Positions 34,301 through 46,045 are shown, numbered from the stretch's first letter. The stretch: DNA of 64,000 nt from Undaria pinnatifida (GCA_012845835.1 JABAKD010000015.1:3829778-3893777), one strand, 5' to 3'. The notes: generated by a model not told the origin, from the sequence alone. A program made the numbers and translations.

Positions 34301-34546
34301 AGGACCACCTCCTATGAATAATAAAAGAGCAGCAATGAGAAAAGCTAGGTTGAAAATGATACCGGTTACCATGTTTCAAGAAATTCGGAAAACCATGGTA
34401 CTGGAATTAAGTTCGAATTAATGCACCCTTTCCCAATTAAGACATCCAGCACGGGCCATAATTCCTGTTGTTTACAGTACCAGTTATTCTACAGATTGAG
34501 TGGTGCCTATCGGCCGCTAAAGTGCCTGCGGAATCCCTTGGGAGTC

Positions 34547-35086
34547 TTGCTACGGTAGCCCACCCAGCTTTTCTTTAACGAAATCGACGGTTCTGAAGAC
34601 CAGCCAGCTTCCAGGCTACGGTAGGGGGGTCCCCTTTTGGGCCTTTTATTTCAGTGGCTAGCGGTCACTCGCGCGAGTAACCCCTTTGTTCCTATGCAAT
34701 CTTACGTTTTCTTTATGTTTTACACTGACGAAATCAATCCGCAATGCAAAGGTGATCTAAGCTGCGACAAACCAAGTTCCCAAACCATCTTCATCCGTAG
34801 GGTACAGAGCTACTCTTGCGAGTGGCTCAAACACACCAGTGAAAATGGGGGTACCCCCCCTACCGTAGCCTTGGTCGCTGCCGGCCGTATCTCAGAAAAC
34901 ACGGGGCACCTTGCTACCCCGACGTTGTACGTCAACGTTCGATATTCCTTTGCGAACAAGAAAATATAGGTGAAGATATTTTTTTCGCATGGCATCCTTC
35001 CTCGTGTCGAGCCGCCATGAAACATTCGTTAAAAAGAAAACAGCTGATTTGGGGGGAGGGGCTGCATATATATATCGTAGAATCAC
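34547..35086. mobile_element. Family B MITE split by a family D insertion
   Basis: The left part of family B (TTGCTACGGTAGCCCACCCA to GACCAGCCAGCTTCC, about 34547-34611) and the right part (GCCGGCCGTATCTCAG at 34877 to ATCGTAGAATCA) are interrupted by a nearly complete family D copy. In intact B elements these words are adjacent (CCAGCTCCCGGCCGTATCTCC). This shows D moved after B. The D copy is the close twin of 4912-5177. Confidence 0.85.
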
Positions 35087-35340
35087 TCTTGGCACAGATG
35101 AGAACAACCCGTAGTGCCAGCATGGCGGAGATTTACCGGACGCACGCCACCTTAGAGGTGCACCAGCCATTCATTGTGTTTTCCAAGGCTCCTAACCTAT
35201 TGAGGAGGAACTGGCTCTGTTTGCCTTCTGAGGCAACAGCTTGTTTTGAGTAACCGAAACATGCGAATCCATTAACCAAACCCACGGCCTAGGTATACAA
35301 ACAAAAAATCGTTCAAAAAAAAACAAACGAAGTTCCCACG

Positions 35341-35880
35341 ATTTTGGATTAAGGAGCACCACCTTCACTCAGATAAAAAGAAAAAAATCCGCCAAAAAAC
35401 GGTATACCATAATAAATCTATCGCAGAACGCGGTAACGCCAACAGCGCACACCCGACGGAACCAACCAACCCATGGCCTAGGTACAGTATACGCAGTACA
35501 CCAAAAAATATTGCAAAGAAAAAAAAAAAAAAAAAACACTAAATTGGCGTTGGCAGATGGTTTTGGTTTCAAACGCCGAAATTCCCGAGATTTTGGATAA
35601 AGGAGCACCACCTTCACTCTGAGAAAAAGAGAAAAAAATCCGCCAAAAAACGGCATACCTTAATAACTCTATCGCAGAACGCGGTAACGCCAACCGCCAC
35701 ACCCGACAGAACCAACCAACCCATGGCCTAGGTACAGTATCTTCAGTACACCAAAAACAAAATTGGCGTTGGGAGATGGTTTTTGGTTTAAAAACCAATC
35801 AACCCATGGCCTCGGAACAATATATGCAGTACACCAAAAACCAAAATTGGCGTTGGGAGATGGTTTTGGTTTCAAACGCC
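35341..35880. repeat. About 251-bp tandem repeat built from a family A-like element
   Basis: CGCCAAAAAACGG occurs at 35390 and 35641 with matching downstream text (GAACGCGGTAACGCCAAC, CATGGCCTAGGTACAGTAT, AAATTGGCGTTGG). A third partial unit ends near 35880. The parts resemble family A ends with new spacer. No coding sequence is seen. Confidence 0.75.
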
Positions 35881-36523
35881 GTTACAACTGGGAAACCCTT
35901 TTTTTTTTCGACAGTTTTACTTGAAGTTAGTATAGGGTGATTTTTAGGAGCGCCCCGTCATTCAGAAAAAAACGCGGCCAAAAAAATCTACCCCCACCGT
36001 GTAGCAAGCGTCACCGGGTGGCCGCTATAGTGCCGGCACTACTTGCAGGCACTATAGAGGGATCATCCCTGCTGTGCATGCACTACCAGGCATTTATATC
36101 AATAGATGTAATGTGCTGCTGCTATTTGTACTGCCGCTACTCCAACCATACCGTTTGAACTGCTGCTGTTGTATTCCTTTCCTCTCACGTGCGAGCGTCG
36201 TGCTGGCGTCGTCGCAACGCAAAGCACACAGCACACCGTTTTACGGAGCCACACGAAGGCGGGCGGTTACATACAGCTCCCTCTCTGCCTTCAAGCACCA
36301 CCTAGTTTCCCACGGCATGGTTTTCCCGTGGTATTTCCTCGAGGCGTTTTCCCACCAGACTTTGCCGCGGGTTTTTTTTCCGCAGGATTTTTAGTTACCG
36401 CAAGATTTTGTTTGCCAGACGCTTCGCTCGGCAACAGGTTTTCCGCAGGGTGGTCCCGACAGGGTTGGGGTTAGGGTTTCGTTCCCGGGAGGAGGAACTG
36501 CCACGTGGAACATACGACGAGCC

Positions 36524-36800
36524 GTTCTACGGTACGGTATGAGCCCCCTCAACTTTTCTTTAACGAAACCGCCGGTTTTGAAGCCAGCTCCCGGCCGGAT
36601 CATCTCCTGAAGTGCGGCGGTGCTACTTGCCACCCCGACGTGATATTTTCGACGATAGCCCTTTGCAAACAAGAAAACATATCATGAGGAAGATGTTTTT
36701 TTTTTTGGTAGCATCCTTCCCCGTATCGAGCAGCCATGAAACGTTGGTTAAAGAAGACCGCTGGGGGGGTTGGGGGGGGGGGGAGGGGTATGCGTAGATT
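36524..36800. mobile_element. Family B MITE
   Basis: It runs from CGTTCTACGGTACGGTATGAGC to GGGGGAGGGGTATGCGTAGA, with conserved CTTTAACGAAACCGCCGG and CCATGAAACGTTGGTTAAAG. A GGGGTTAGGG telomere-like word lies 55 bp to the left at 36465-36478. Confidence 0.78.
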
Positions 36801-36989
36801 CGTAGAAGAATCAGCCATCCACAGACAAGCATAAAACCAATCCAAAAACGTAAAAACTACTACAGCCACTATAGGGCAGGTCGCTTCTTGATAAAAATAA
36901 ACATCAATTCTGAGCCTGGGTTGGGTTCTTGTTGGAGAGAGGGTGCGCTCAACACTTTTTTTTGCTCTTTTTTTTTCTTCATCCCAATT

Positions 36990-37320
36990 ATTATCCTCGC
37001 ATTACTCTCGCACTCCATCCCAGTCAGTAGTATTTCAGGTCCGGGGTCACATAGCAAGCCCTCCCCCCTCCCCACTACGGTACGTGCCTTCATTTGTATC
37101 TCCAGAAGAATTCAGAATTTTCTTCCCTCGTCGACTCGCGTCCAATTGTGTCATCGTACCCACGCTGCTAGGCGTTCTCAGTAGTAGTAGTTGATCCTTT
37201 TTTTTTTTTCAACATTTTTGCGAATAAATTCAAAATCTCACCACGGTGAGGAATCGAACCCAAGGACCAACCCTAACAGCAGTTTCCGAGGGTAACCGCT
37301 AGACCACCGGGGCGACCGGC
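36990..37320 (-). mobile_element. tRNA-derived SINE, copy 1
   Basis: On the minus strand the head has an A box (TGGTCTAGCGG, 37296-37306) and a B box (GGTTCGATTCC, 37250-37260) 35 bp apart, the spacing of a Pol III type 2 promoter. The would-be acceptor stem pairs 6 of 7 and the T stem is imperfect, so it is not a working tRNA. The body contains an A-run (T-tract at 37200 on plus) and GGCACGTACCGTAGTGG. Copies 2 and 3 share the body. Confidence 0.75.
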
Positions 37321-37409
37321 ATTACACTCTAATTGTTTCTTATTTTATTTAATTTTTGGGGTCATTCCATCTACTATCTTCGCACCTTTTTTTTTTCTGT
37401 ATTCTCCCT

Positions 37410-37570
37410 CCCTAGACATAACTCAGATCCATGGTCACCTAGCAGGCCCTTCTTCCCTCGCTCCCCGCTACGGTGCGCGGCTTCGTTTTTTATCACGAGA
37501 AGACTCCATCTCAGCCCTTTGTTCCCTCGCCGAATGGCATCGAATTGCGCCCTCTCTTAATTCAGTGTAA
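37410..37570 (-). mobile_element. tRNA-derived SINE, copy 2 (body only)
   Basis: The plus strand reads ACTCAGATCCATGGTCACC, CCCGCTACGGTGCGCGGCTT and CGAATTGCGCC, collinear with copies 1 and 3. No tRNA-like head is left, so it is 5'-truncated, as expected for a retroposed copy. Confidence 0.6.
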
Positions 37571-37984
37571 AGGCTCCGTGATTTGTTACGTGCTTGTGTT
37601 CTGCCAACATCCGCCCGCCGTTCTTATTTCCCTAGTCACCCCGTCCGTGTCAATTACTAGTCTACACAATTTTATGGTGTGGCCACCACGTGGAACAACG
37701 ACGGACGAACATCAAAAGTTAAACCGAAACCATTGTTACTACTACATATCATATATATTATATATATATCATACCAGGTACCAGTTAGTATCGACGGTAC
37801 AGTGTCAATGGTTGGCGTCACACAAAGCACGACAGACGCACGAAAATACGCGGGCGTTTTAAGGGTGGAATACATTCACCGGGGTTTTACGTCGCGTTTT
37901 TTTTTTTTCGTTTGTTGCTCACCCCTTCTACAAGTATAATATTTCATCCGCACTTTTCCTTTTCTCTTTCCCCCTCCCAATAGT

Positions 37985-38295
37985 ATAACTCAGATCTAGG
38001 GTCACCTAACAGGCTCTCCCCCCCCCCCTTCCCCCCCCCCCCCCTCTCCACTACGGTACGTGCCTTCAGTTTTATCGCGAGGAGACTTCATCCCTTTCTT
38101 CCCTCGGCGACTCGCATCGAATTGCGCCTACCTACCCCTGCTGCTAGGCGCTCTCAGCTGTTAATTCCTTGGAATTAATTTTTGCAAGTACACTCGAAAG
38201 TCCGACCCAGGTGTGACTCGAACTCCAGAGCCAACTCTAGCAGCATTCGAAGGTAACAACTAACCGCTCCCCCCCCCCCCCCCCTCGGCGACCGG
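37985..38295 (-). mobile_element. tRNA-derived SINE, copy 3
   Basis: The body (ACTCAGATCTAGGGTCACC, CTACGGTACGTGCCTTCAG, GAATTGCGCCTACC) is followed by a head with the B box GAGTTCGAGTCAC (minus strand, about 38213-38225) and AGCGGTTAGT at the A-box position. A long G run (38269-38284 as C) interrupts the start. Confidence 0.7.
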
Positions 38296-38574
38296 TCTAC
38301 GATAGAACAACTTTACAGGTACTAAGCGCATGCCCGTAGCAACAGTTTGTTTTGGTCAGTCGTCTTTTTTTTTTTCCTTGCACACACAAAACGCACAATG
38401 AGTTTTGATATTCCTTATGTTGCACCCTCCCCGGCGACCTCCAGGACCGGACAAGCTCTGACCACGCACGCCTTCCCTTCCCCTCTCGACGCACATGCTA
38501 CGAAGCCGGCGAAAAGCTCAAAACCCGGTCTAAAATCAAGGCAACAACGAACTCTCCCCCGGGGAAAACATCCC

Positions 38575-38782
38575 GAATACAGCAGCAGCACCAGCAGGGG
38601 TCCCCCAGCAAGCCGGTGGTGTGCGAGAGCAATATCACGACCGCCTCATCGGGGGAAGCCGTCTTGTTCACCCAGGATTGGGTTGTGAGCGCATTTGCAC
38701 AGTCACGCCAAGCGACTGCTGTGGTCGCCTCATATCGTTACGCCGCCGTTCACTCCGACAGGCTTATTGCGGGAAACCCCTA
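38575..38782. mobile_element. Family E MITE, diverged
   Basis: AGCAGGGGTCCCCCAGCAAG at the left and TTATTGCGGGAAACCCCTAG at the right, with GTGCGAGAGCAATATCACGA inside, match the order of the best copy at 62083-62275. It is directly followed by a family A element. Confidence 0.65.
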
Positions 38783-39080
38783 GACGAATGCTACGATAAA
38801 GGTATACCGCTTTTAGGCGAAAATCGTTTCTGAATGACGGTTCTCCTTAACCTACTAATAATACTATCGTCGGAAATACGCCATTTTTTGTTTTTGTTTT
38901 TGCGTGATTCTCGTCGTGTACCTAGGCCATGGCATTTTTCATCCGGTATCATATATAGCAGTTTTATTTTTTGTCCAAATCAGTTTTTTGGGTTAAGAGG
39001 GGCATGTCTTAACCCACTCCCAAATCGAGGGGTAGTATATAGAAAAAAATGTGTGTTGAACCTCTATCGTAGCACGCGTC
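38783..39080. mobile_element. Family A MITE
   Basis: It runs from GACGAATGCTACGATAAAGG to CTCTATCGTAGCACGCGTC with complete internal landmarks. A diverged relative lies at 39155-39450, and another full copy at 39861-40136 (GTGCTACGATAGAGG to CTGTCGTAGAAGGCGTC). Confidence 0.85.
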
Positions 39081-39860
39081 CTTACCGTAATTTAACGCCT
39101 AGAAAGAAAATGCGTTCGGTCAGGCATGGGATCGGAGTCGAGGTTTTCCACTAGAGAGGGAGGCATTTTGCGGTAGTAGGGGTGGACAATTTTATTTCCG
39201 GAGCTCCTAACCTGATGAGGAGGGTCTTATGTCTTCTGAGGCAAAGGCGTAGTTTAAGTAAGGCTAAAAAAGTGCAACCCGATGGGCTCACCCATGGACT
39301 TAAGTAGACCAAAAGTATTTTTTTTTGTTGCAAAAAAACAAACATTTCTGATCTTTTTCCCCGACGATTTTGGGTTAAGGAGCTCCCGTCATGCAAAAAG
39401 CCTCCTTACGCGGAAAACGCCACAATTTAGTCGCAGCACGCGCCTACGGGACTCTTCTATATACGTACAGCTCAACCACCACAATCAAACTTTTAAGGGA
39501 AAAAAAAAACACTTACTTTTTGACAGTTTCGGGGCTTCAGAAGAAAAAATTGACGGAAAAATAAAAAGACGATTCCAGAATCCGTCACGAGAAGAAGCCC
39601 GGGACGCCGGGTGTAGGGGGGGGGGGGGGGGGGGGAGGGGGGTTGTTTCACTAGTGTGTTCAACGCGCAACGGTGGGAGGCGTACGACACACGCACCGTA
39701 CCAATCATGATCGTACACACTTCGATGCAAGTCGACGAGGGAAGAGAGTTTGCCTGAATTATTTTCCGCGTTGAAAAACGAAGCCGCGTGCCGTGGTGGG
39801 GAGGGGGGCCGAGAAGAGCCCGCTTGAAGTGACCCCGGGTTTGAGTTACGTCTAGCAGCA

Positions 39861-40136
39861 GTGCTACGATAGAGGTATAAAGGTATACCGTTTTTTGACG
39901 AAAGTGGTTTCTGAATGACGGGGCTCCTTCATCCAAAATCGTCGGAAAATACGCCCCATTTATTTTTGCACGATTCTCGTTGTGTACCTAGGCCATTCAT
40001 TGGGGATTTTTATTCGATAGCGCGGTTTTATTTTTTCTCCGAACCGGTTTTGTGAAAGGGGTCTTAAGACTCCCAAATTGAGAAACATCTCAGAAAAAGA
40101 AAAAAAAGTCGTGTGCTTCTGTCGTAGAAGGCGTCC
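39861..40136. mobile_element. Family A MITE
   Basis: Both ends and the internal GGTATACCG, GACGGGGCTCCTTCATCC, CCTAGGCCAT and TTGAGAAACATC blocks are present in standard order. It is located about 2 kb downstream of the exon at 42169 on the minus strand. Confidence 0.82.
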
Positions 40137-40424
40137 TAGGGAGGGAGAAGGGGGACAGAAAAAGTGCGATGATCGTGGGGGGATCAAGAAAAAAAAAAAA
40201 ACTATTAATATTGCGGAGATCCATGTGTTAACAGGATGAAATTTCACACGAAAAAAAAGGGAAGCATCGCCACTTCGTAGGCGAGCTCTCCTTCCTGCGC
40301 TACAGCTGTGCTTGATCGAAGCTCTGTACGCTTGGCAAGACCAGCCAGCGAAGTAAACTGTAGCCAAGCGCTTTTACGCCCACACCGGGTGCTCTTTTGC
40401 CTCCTTTGTTGTTTGATAATTCAT

Positions 40425-40560
40425 CCTAACTTTTTTTTTTTTTTTTATCCTGGGAAAAATAAAGCTTTAGCTCACCACACTTCCATGTATTTTCATACGC
40501 GTCGTGTGTCGATTTAACTCAGTTGCTTTCGCAGCCCAACGCTAGCTGGCGCACCCTTAA
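40425..40560 (-). mobile_element. SINE-like family with A-tail, copy 1
   Basis: A T-tract (A-tail on the minus strand) is followed by ATCCTGGGAAAAATAAAGC, TCACCACACTTCCATGTAT, TTCATACGCGTCGTGTGTCG and CAACGCTAGCTGGCGCACCC. Copies of the same length and orientation are at 44150-44300, 49020-49165 and 60725-60880. The tail and conserved ends suggest retroposition. An internal Pol III promoter is only weakly suggested. Confidence 0.6.
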
Positions 40561-41094
40561 AAATTCATCTCAACAATAGAGTGAAACCTGTTGCAAGCTT
40601 TTCGTGGATGGTTGACAATATCGAAACCCTCTTGCGGTTGGTCGATATACTACAATAAAGACCAAAAACGGTCATCCTGAAACATTGCAAGCCCGGGGGC
40701 TTTCTTCTGGGTAGCTTTGTTCACAGGCGTCTTCCTTCCTTGCCCTTCGTTCCACCGGGGGTGTTTGCCTTGGTCTGTACCGCGCGTATAGAGTCAACAT
40801 TTCTCGCTGCTCGTCTATGTTCTTCATCGTTTTATGCCGACTCACATCCTCGCTCTTTCAACTACAGAATGCCACTGGTGCACTTTTCCCTTCCCTTCTC
40901 TTCCTCCCCCCCCCCCCCCCCCCCCGGTCGGTGCATTGCCTGGTTTTCATCGCGTATGTGTAGAGTTCCAGCAAGCTTTCCCGCTGATCGTCGAATGAAC
41001 ATCAGTTTTTTTGCGCACTCACACTTTCGCGTATTCAACAACAGGACTGCTGGCGATTTCCTTTCTTCCCCCCCACCCCCCACCCGCCCGTGAC

Positions 41095-41185
41095 AACTCG
41101 ACATGCACCGTGCCGGCATAGTAGGGATGCGAGGGTCTATGGTCATGCGGCTACGGCCATGCACAAAACTAAGTACACCCCCCAA
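41095..41185. repeat. Copy of the dispersed CATAGTAGGGATGCGAGGG repeat
   Basis: GGCATAGTAGGGATGCGAGG then GGTCATGCGGCTACGGCCATG is nearly the same as at 27925-27975. In all copies the minus strand reads MTIDPRIPTMP, which makes unrelated open frames look similar. Confidence 0.6.
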
Positions 41186-41639
41186 CAGCTTGGGACATTT
41201 GCCTCGGTTTGTATCACGCATGGGCATAACGTAACCCCTTCCGTACTGCGCTCAACGTTCGGGGTACACACCACTTATTAACGTATAGACCCAATAGCGG
41301 TGTTGGGCAACTCTTTCATCGGTGGCTTGCCCTCTTCTGCTGCTCGTCGTCGAATTCAATCGAAATCTGCCACAGCTCTCAGCTTCGTCGTGTTGCCTTC
41401 AACGACGGAAGAGAGTTGATCCGCCGCAGTTGCAACCGACGCACTTTAATCGCCGCGCTACTCGTACCCAGCCCGATTTCCGGATATACGAATCTCCGAC
41501 GAAAATATTGTTCCACCCTTCATTGAATCTCCGCGCACAGACTAGATACATACCGTAGTACGCAAAAAAATGCTTCTCTCCCCAGGAACTCCGCACATGG
41601 ACTACATCTGACTATGTTTCATGCTACAAAAAATAAAAC

Positions 41640-41800
41640 ATGCTCCAGCTTTGAGATCGAAGATTTCGTCACAACTCATACTTGCAAGCTGTGTGTGATA
41701 CTCCGATCGCGCGTATTACGAGTTGTGGGTCCTCATTAAGGAGAATATAGGTCGGCGACTCCCCTTAGAACTACACAGTGCAGCTTGTACCAGGGTCTAC
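41640..41800. mobile_element. Family F head
   Basis: GCTCCAGCTTTGAGATCG, AACTCATACTTGCAAGCTG, ACTCCGATCGCGCGTATTAC, AGGTCGGCGACTCCCCTTAG and a final TACCAGGGTC match the heads at 47490 and 54265. No downstream part is present. Confidence 0.7.
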
Positions 41801-42168
41801 AAGGGGGAGGCAATCAATCTGTGCACAGAGACAACAGACACATAGGCAACACTTTGTTTTACTCAACTTGTTCTGCTGTATTGTCCTCTACGGTACCCCG
41901 CTCTGCGAGACAAGCATGGAGCAATCTTACCTCCCCCCTGCTGTTGGTTCCCACCGCGTACCGTCCTCCGCCTGCACTGACGGGAGCGGAACCCAGACTG
42001 CTGTGCCTAGCTGGTCGCCGGGATATGTGCACCTTCCTCGGCGCGCTCCTTCCCAGACCGGTCTGCCCTCCCCCTCCCCCCCCCCCCTCCTCCTCCTTCT
42101 CCCCCCCCTCCCCCTCCGCCCCCTCTCTCAAGCCCTAGCTCTAGCCCCACTCCCGGTCTCCCATATAC

Positions 42169-42834
42169 GCGTGCGTTAGCGCTCGTCGGACGCAGCCGTG
42201 TTCGTGACTTCGCCCTCTTGGAGTCGCTGCCACTACCACTCCCGCTTCCATTTTCAGCTCCGTCTCTCCCTGTCGCGAGAGCGAGCTTAGAGGGCAGATT
42301 ATCGCCCACCCTACGGCTGAAAGGAGGGGGGGAGTCAAATGGAGGACCTCCTCCTCCTCCTCCTCTTCCTCTTGTTCCTCCTCCTGCTGCTTCTCCTCCC
42401 CCTCCTCCCTCTCCTCCTCCTTCTCCTCCCCCCCCTTCCCCCTGTCCTCCTCCTCTTATTCCTCCAACTGCTGCATCCTCTCCCCCTCCCCCTGCTCCTC
42501 CTCCTCCTCCTCCTCGCACCCCCGCACCGCCTCCGCCTATTCCCCCTCTTCTGAGAGGATCAAACAATGATCCTCTCCCCGCCCCCCCTGGGCCTGGAGA
42601 GGACGATCTGGTCACGGGTGGCCGAAACGACGGCGCACCTGCTGCACCAGCCGCGCCGACGCAGCCAGCCGTGCTATTTCCTACCATCTCACCCATGCCT
42701 CTGGCTTGCCTATCTTGGAGGCTGTTCCACGCCCCCCCCGCGGACTGGGGGCGAGCGCGACGGGATGTTACCGAGGATGAACGATTTATGAAGGCTACCT
42801 GTTGGTTTTCGTAAGCTTCTCGGCTTTTCGTTGT
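42169..42834 (-). CDS. RPxSA exon, most upstream firm exon of the kinase gene
   Basis: The acceptor (CGAACACAG) follows a long pyrimidine tract. The frame stays open for exactly 222 codons to a possible donor GTATAT, phase 0 to 0, fitting the exon at 32737. It begins TTKSREAYENQQVAFINRS, contains RRARPQSAGGAWNSLQDRQ, then a Gly-rich stretch, then DNLPSKLALATGRDG, then SRTRLRPTSANAR. Two RPxSA motifs sit in one frame. The exon's lower border is the weakest part, since the frame continues to 42007 if the donor is not used. The start codon is further upstream. Confidence 0.62.
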
Positions 42835-42964
42835 CTGTGTTCGAGGCGGAGCACGGAGGGGTGAAGGGGGGGGGAGGGGGGGGGGGGGGGTGGCATGTAG
42901 TGCCGCCCGTTAATGTGTTACTTTGCGGGCGTGGCACGTGGTAGTGGAGGTTCGGGGGGGCGGT

Positions 42965-43345
42965 CAAAAATAGGCAGACAGACAGACAGAGGAGACGGGC
43001 AGGCAGATAGGCAGACAAACAGAAACAATACAAAAGGAATGAAGGCAGACAGAAACACACAGACGTAAGCAGTACATAGTAACAAGAAACCTAGAGACAG
43101 GCAGATGGACAGACGGACAGACACAAGCAAAAATACGTAGTGGCAAGAAATCTAGAGTCGACAGACAGGATAAACAGACGGACAGACATGGACAAGTAAA
43201 ATGTTGAATGACATAGCCGTGCAACCGCGCAGACGGTCAGAAACGAAAACAAACACAGGTGCACAGGCAGGTAGGGCGAGAGGCAGACAGACAGAAATGA
43301 ATAATCAAGTCAGGCAGACAGACAAGCAGGCAGACAAACAGACGG
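42965..43345. repeat. Degenerate GACA-type repeat
   Basis: GGCAGACAGACAGACAGAG and many CAGACAGACGGACAGAC-like words run for about 380 bp, with non-repeat spacers such as AAGAAATCTAGAGTCGAC. It is an older relative of the tract at 18089. Confidence 0.8.
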
Positions 43346-43599
43346 GTTCGTAGGCAGAAGGACGGACGGTTCCTCAGCCAGGCGGTGAGGTTGAGGGTTA
43401 GATGACAGCGATCCGCGTGGGCTCGGACTCTGGTCACCTGTATTTGTGTGCGGCGCATATGTGGCGCTTGACGTCAATAGCTGCACTGTAGCCGAAAAAT
43501 AGGCATAAGAAACATATGGAAGGCTGTTGTTTTTGCTGATAGCAATTCACTCATATTGGCAACTTGTCACCTCTGGCGAAGTGACAACTACGGAGAAGA

Positions 43600-43815
43600 C
43601 TGTTCTTGTTAGTGTTGCTGTTGCTGTTGTTGTTGTTGGTGGTGGTGGTGGTTTTTAGTGGCGGAGTTTGCTGTTGTTGTGGTGGTGGTGGTTCGTCGTC
43701 GTGGTGCTGTAGGTGCTGTTGCTGTTGGCACCGTTATTATTGTTGCGGTTGTGGTTATGTTGATTGTAGGTGTTGTAGGGGCTGGCTGTTGTTGCTGCTG
43801 CGGTTGCTGCTGCTG
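43600..43815. repeat. GTT/GGT/GCT trinucleotide-rich tract
   Basis: TTGCTGTTGTTGTTGTTGGT and similar words give Leu/Val/Cys-type plus-strand frames that are not genes. The stretch from 43.8 to 47.3 kb is otherwise repeats (SINE-like copy 44150-44300, an ATC microsatellite 44607-44645, family D 44930-45240) with no exon recognised. Confidence 0.7.
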
Positions 43816-44605
43816 ATATGACAGTCAATTCATGCTAATTCAAGAAACTATGATATTTTTACGTGCGAGGGAGACGCATACCCCAAGCTGCGTTTCTCCA
43901 CACAAACGAGAGGGCACCGCAGATGCCGAGCGATGCATCCCTTGAAACCACGGACGACATATTTCCGAAACCAAAACCACCATTTTTTCTCGCCCCCCTC
44001 CCCCCCCCTCCCCCCCGCCCGCCTACCTCCAGTACGACGAAGCTCGCCCTTCATGTAACTCACCAAACAGGACGCCTTACGGCGTTTCGCGCGTGATGCA
44101 GGCAACGTCTGCCTGGTTGGCGAATACCCGACGTGCACCTTCTTTTCTTCTCCTTTTTTTCTATTATCCTCAAGCGGATGGGGAAAAAACAAAGCTCAAA
44201 GCTCACCACACTTCCACGTATCTTCATGCACACACCACGTCGTGTGCCAAAGTAACTCGATTGTATTCGCAATCCAGCTGTTTAGCTGGCGTGTCCTTTC
44301 ACTTCTCGCGGTAGCTACAGCGCGAGCTGTCCCCACCGGCGGTGCCCGTTACTGCACCATCCAGGTATTGTAGGGATGCGAGGATCTACGGCATTAAGGC
44401 TGCAGTCGCCGCGTGCTACGACACACAGAGACGACGGCAATTTTTTCGGGCCGATTTTTTTTTTTTCTGAATGACGACGCTCCTTAGCTCCTTTCGAGCA
44501 AACTATCCGCCCTGTACTAATTTCAAGTAAATTTGTCCCCCCTCCCAAAAAGGATTTCCAGTTGTACAGGCGTTACATGAACTATGATTAAAGTCGTCGG
44601 AATTT

Positions 44606-44644
<39 letters not shown>

Positions 44645-45835
44645 GTCATTATTTTTTTTGTCGCAACTTGTTTCGTTTGTACACCTATAATACATGCCAT
44701 GGGGCTTTGATCGATTGCTCACCACCAGCAGAACTTTTATTTTTTCTCCTAGTTAAGTAAATAACAATATTTCGCCTTAGATCAGAAGGCATAACATCTT
44801 CTAACATCTTCTCAACTGAAGAGCCCCGGAAAAAAAAAAGGATGCACTTCCCCCATGGCATACGCCAGTCATGCATGACAATTGCCCCCCCCCCCCCCCC
44901 CCCTTCGCTTCTTTTCACCAGTGATACGGTAGGGTGTTCACTTTTGCGGCATTTTTTGTCGCCGTGGCTCGGGGTCACTCCCGCGAGTGGCCCTCCCCCC
45001 CCCTCTATTCATTTTTGCGGCGTCAAGCTTCCATGCCGCTTTCATCTTGCGATGTGAACGCGCAAACGGAAAACGAATGGTAAGGCTACGCCGCGCCAAA
45101 AAACAAACATTTATAGGTCGTTTTTGTCCGTGACGTACTGAGAGAGAGAGAGAGTTACTCGTGCTAGCGGTGAAAAACCCGGTCGGTGAATACGTGATTG
45201 ATAGTGTTACCACCCCCTCCAACCGTAGACTTTGGTCTCTTCGAAAAAAATATCTGCCTCCGAGAAGCAGTCTACGGGGGGGCGGGTCATCTTATGTGTT
45301 TTAATCTACGGCACTCTCGCTGTTTAGTGCTGTTGGTTCTACGGTCGAGGCCGGGGTGGCTGCAAGCTGCGAACGTACAGCCCCGGTCCGCGTTGCCTCA
45401 TGTGATGTATAAATGGCGGGAGGGGGGGGAGGGGGAGGAGGGGGGGGGAGGGGGGGTACCCACTTCACACATAGACGTTGTCTTAAGACCGTCGACCCTC
45501 GGGTCCCTTACAATGCCTGGACGAAGCACGTTGGGTTTTCACCGACCAGGCAGACATCGTGCGGGCCAAGCCCGAAGCGCCGTGAGATGCACGGCGGGTC
45601 TTCAATGGGGAGTGGGGTTGCTAACGAGGCGGCACAACTTGGCATTTTACAGCTTCCGTGTCGAGACGCACATTCTTTCTTTTGCTCGTATTCGTACTCG
45701 GCAGCGTCAGCAGCACGACAGAACAGCAGCAGTAGTAGCCGATCTGATTGGTTGATTGCGCGATTGCTCGGTCGCTTGCTACGGTTTGCTGAAGACGGTT
45801 CTACCGATGGCCAATTGAATGTTCATTTATCTTGA

Positions 45836-46045
45836 ATACAGCAGAGGTCCCCCAACAAGGCGGTCTGAGTAAGGCGGTATCCCGATATAAGGCGGTCAAA
45901 ATCGCTAGACGCGACCCGGGAAGTGCACTCACAGTCCGGAATAAATCAGATGAGTAGTGCGTCTTTCCCCGACAAGGCGGCAATATTGTTCTAGTACACC
46001 ATCGCCCTGCAGGGGAGGGAGCCCCACTACTGTCGTGCGCCACTC
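45836..46045. mobile_element. Family E MITE
   Basis: ACAGCAGAGGTCCCCCAAC, GGCGGTATCCCGATATAAGG, GACGCGACCCGGGAAGTGCA and CCTGCAGGGGAGGGAG follow the family E order. Fewer subrepeats than at 23231. Confidence 0.65.

Noticed and set aside
37235-37320. A functional tRNA gene
   Set aside because: A and B boxes are fine, but the acceptor and T stems do not pair fully and related copies with a common downstream body exist, so it is a SINE head.
42218-42814. 198-codon plus-strand Pro-rich frame
   Set aside because: It is the reverse complement of the Gly-rich part of the minus-strand exon. It lacks motifs and splice logic.
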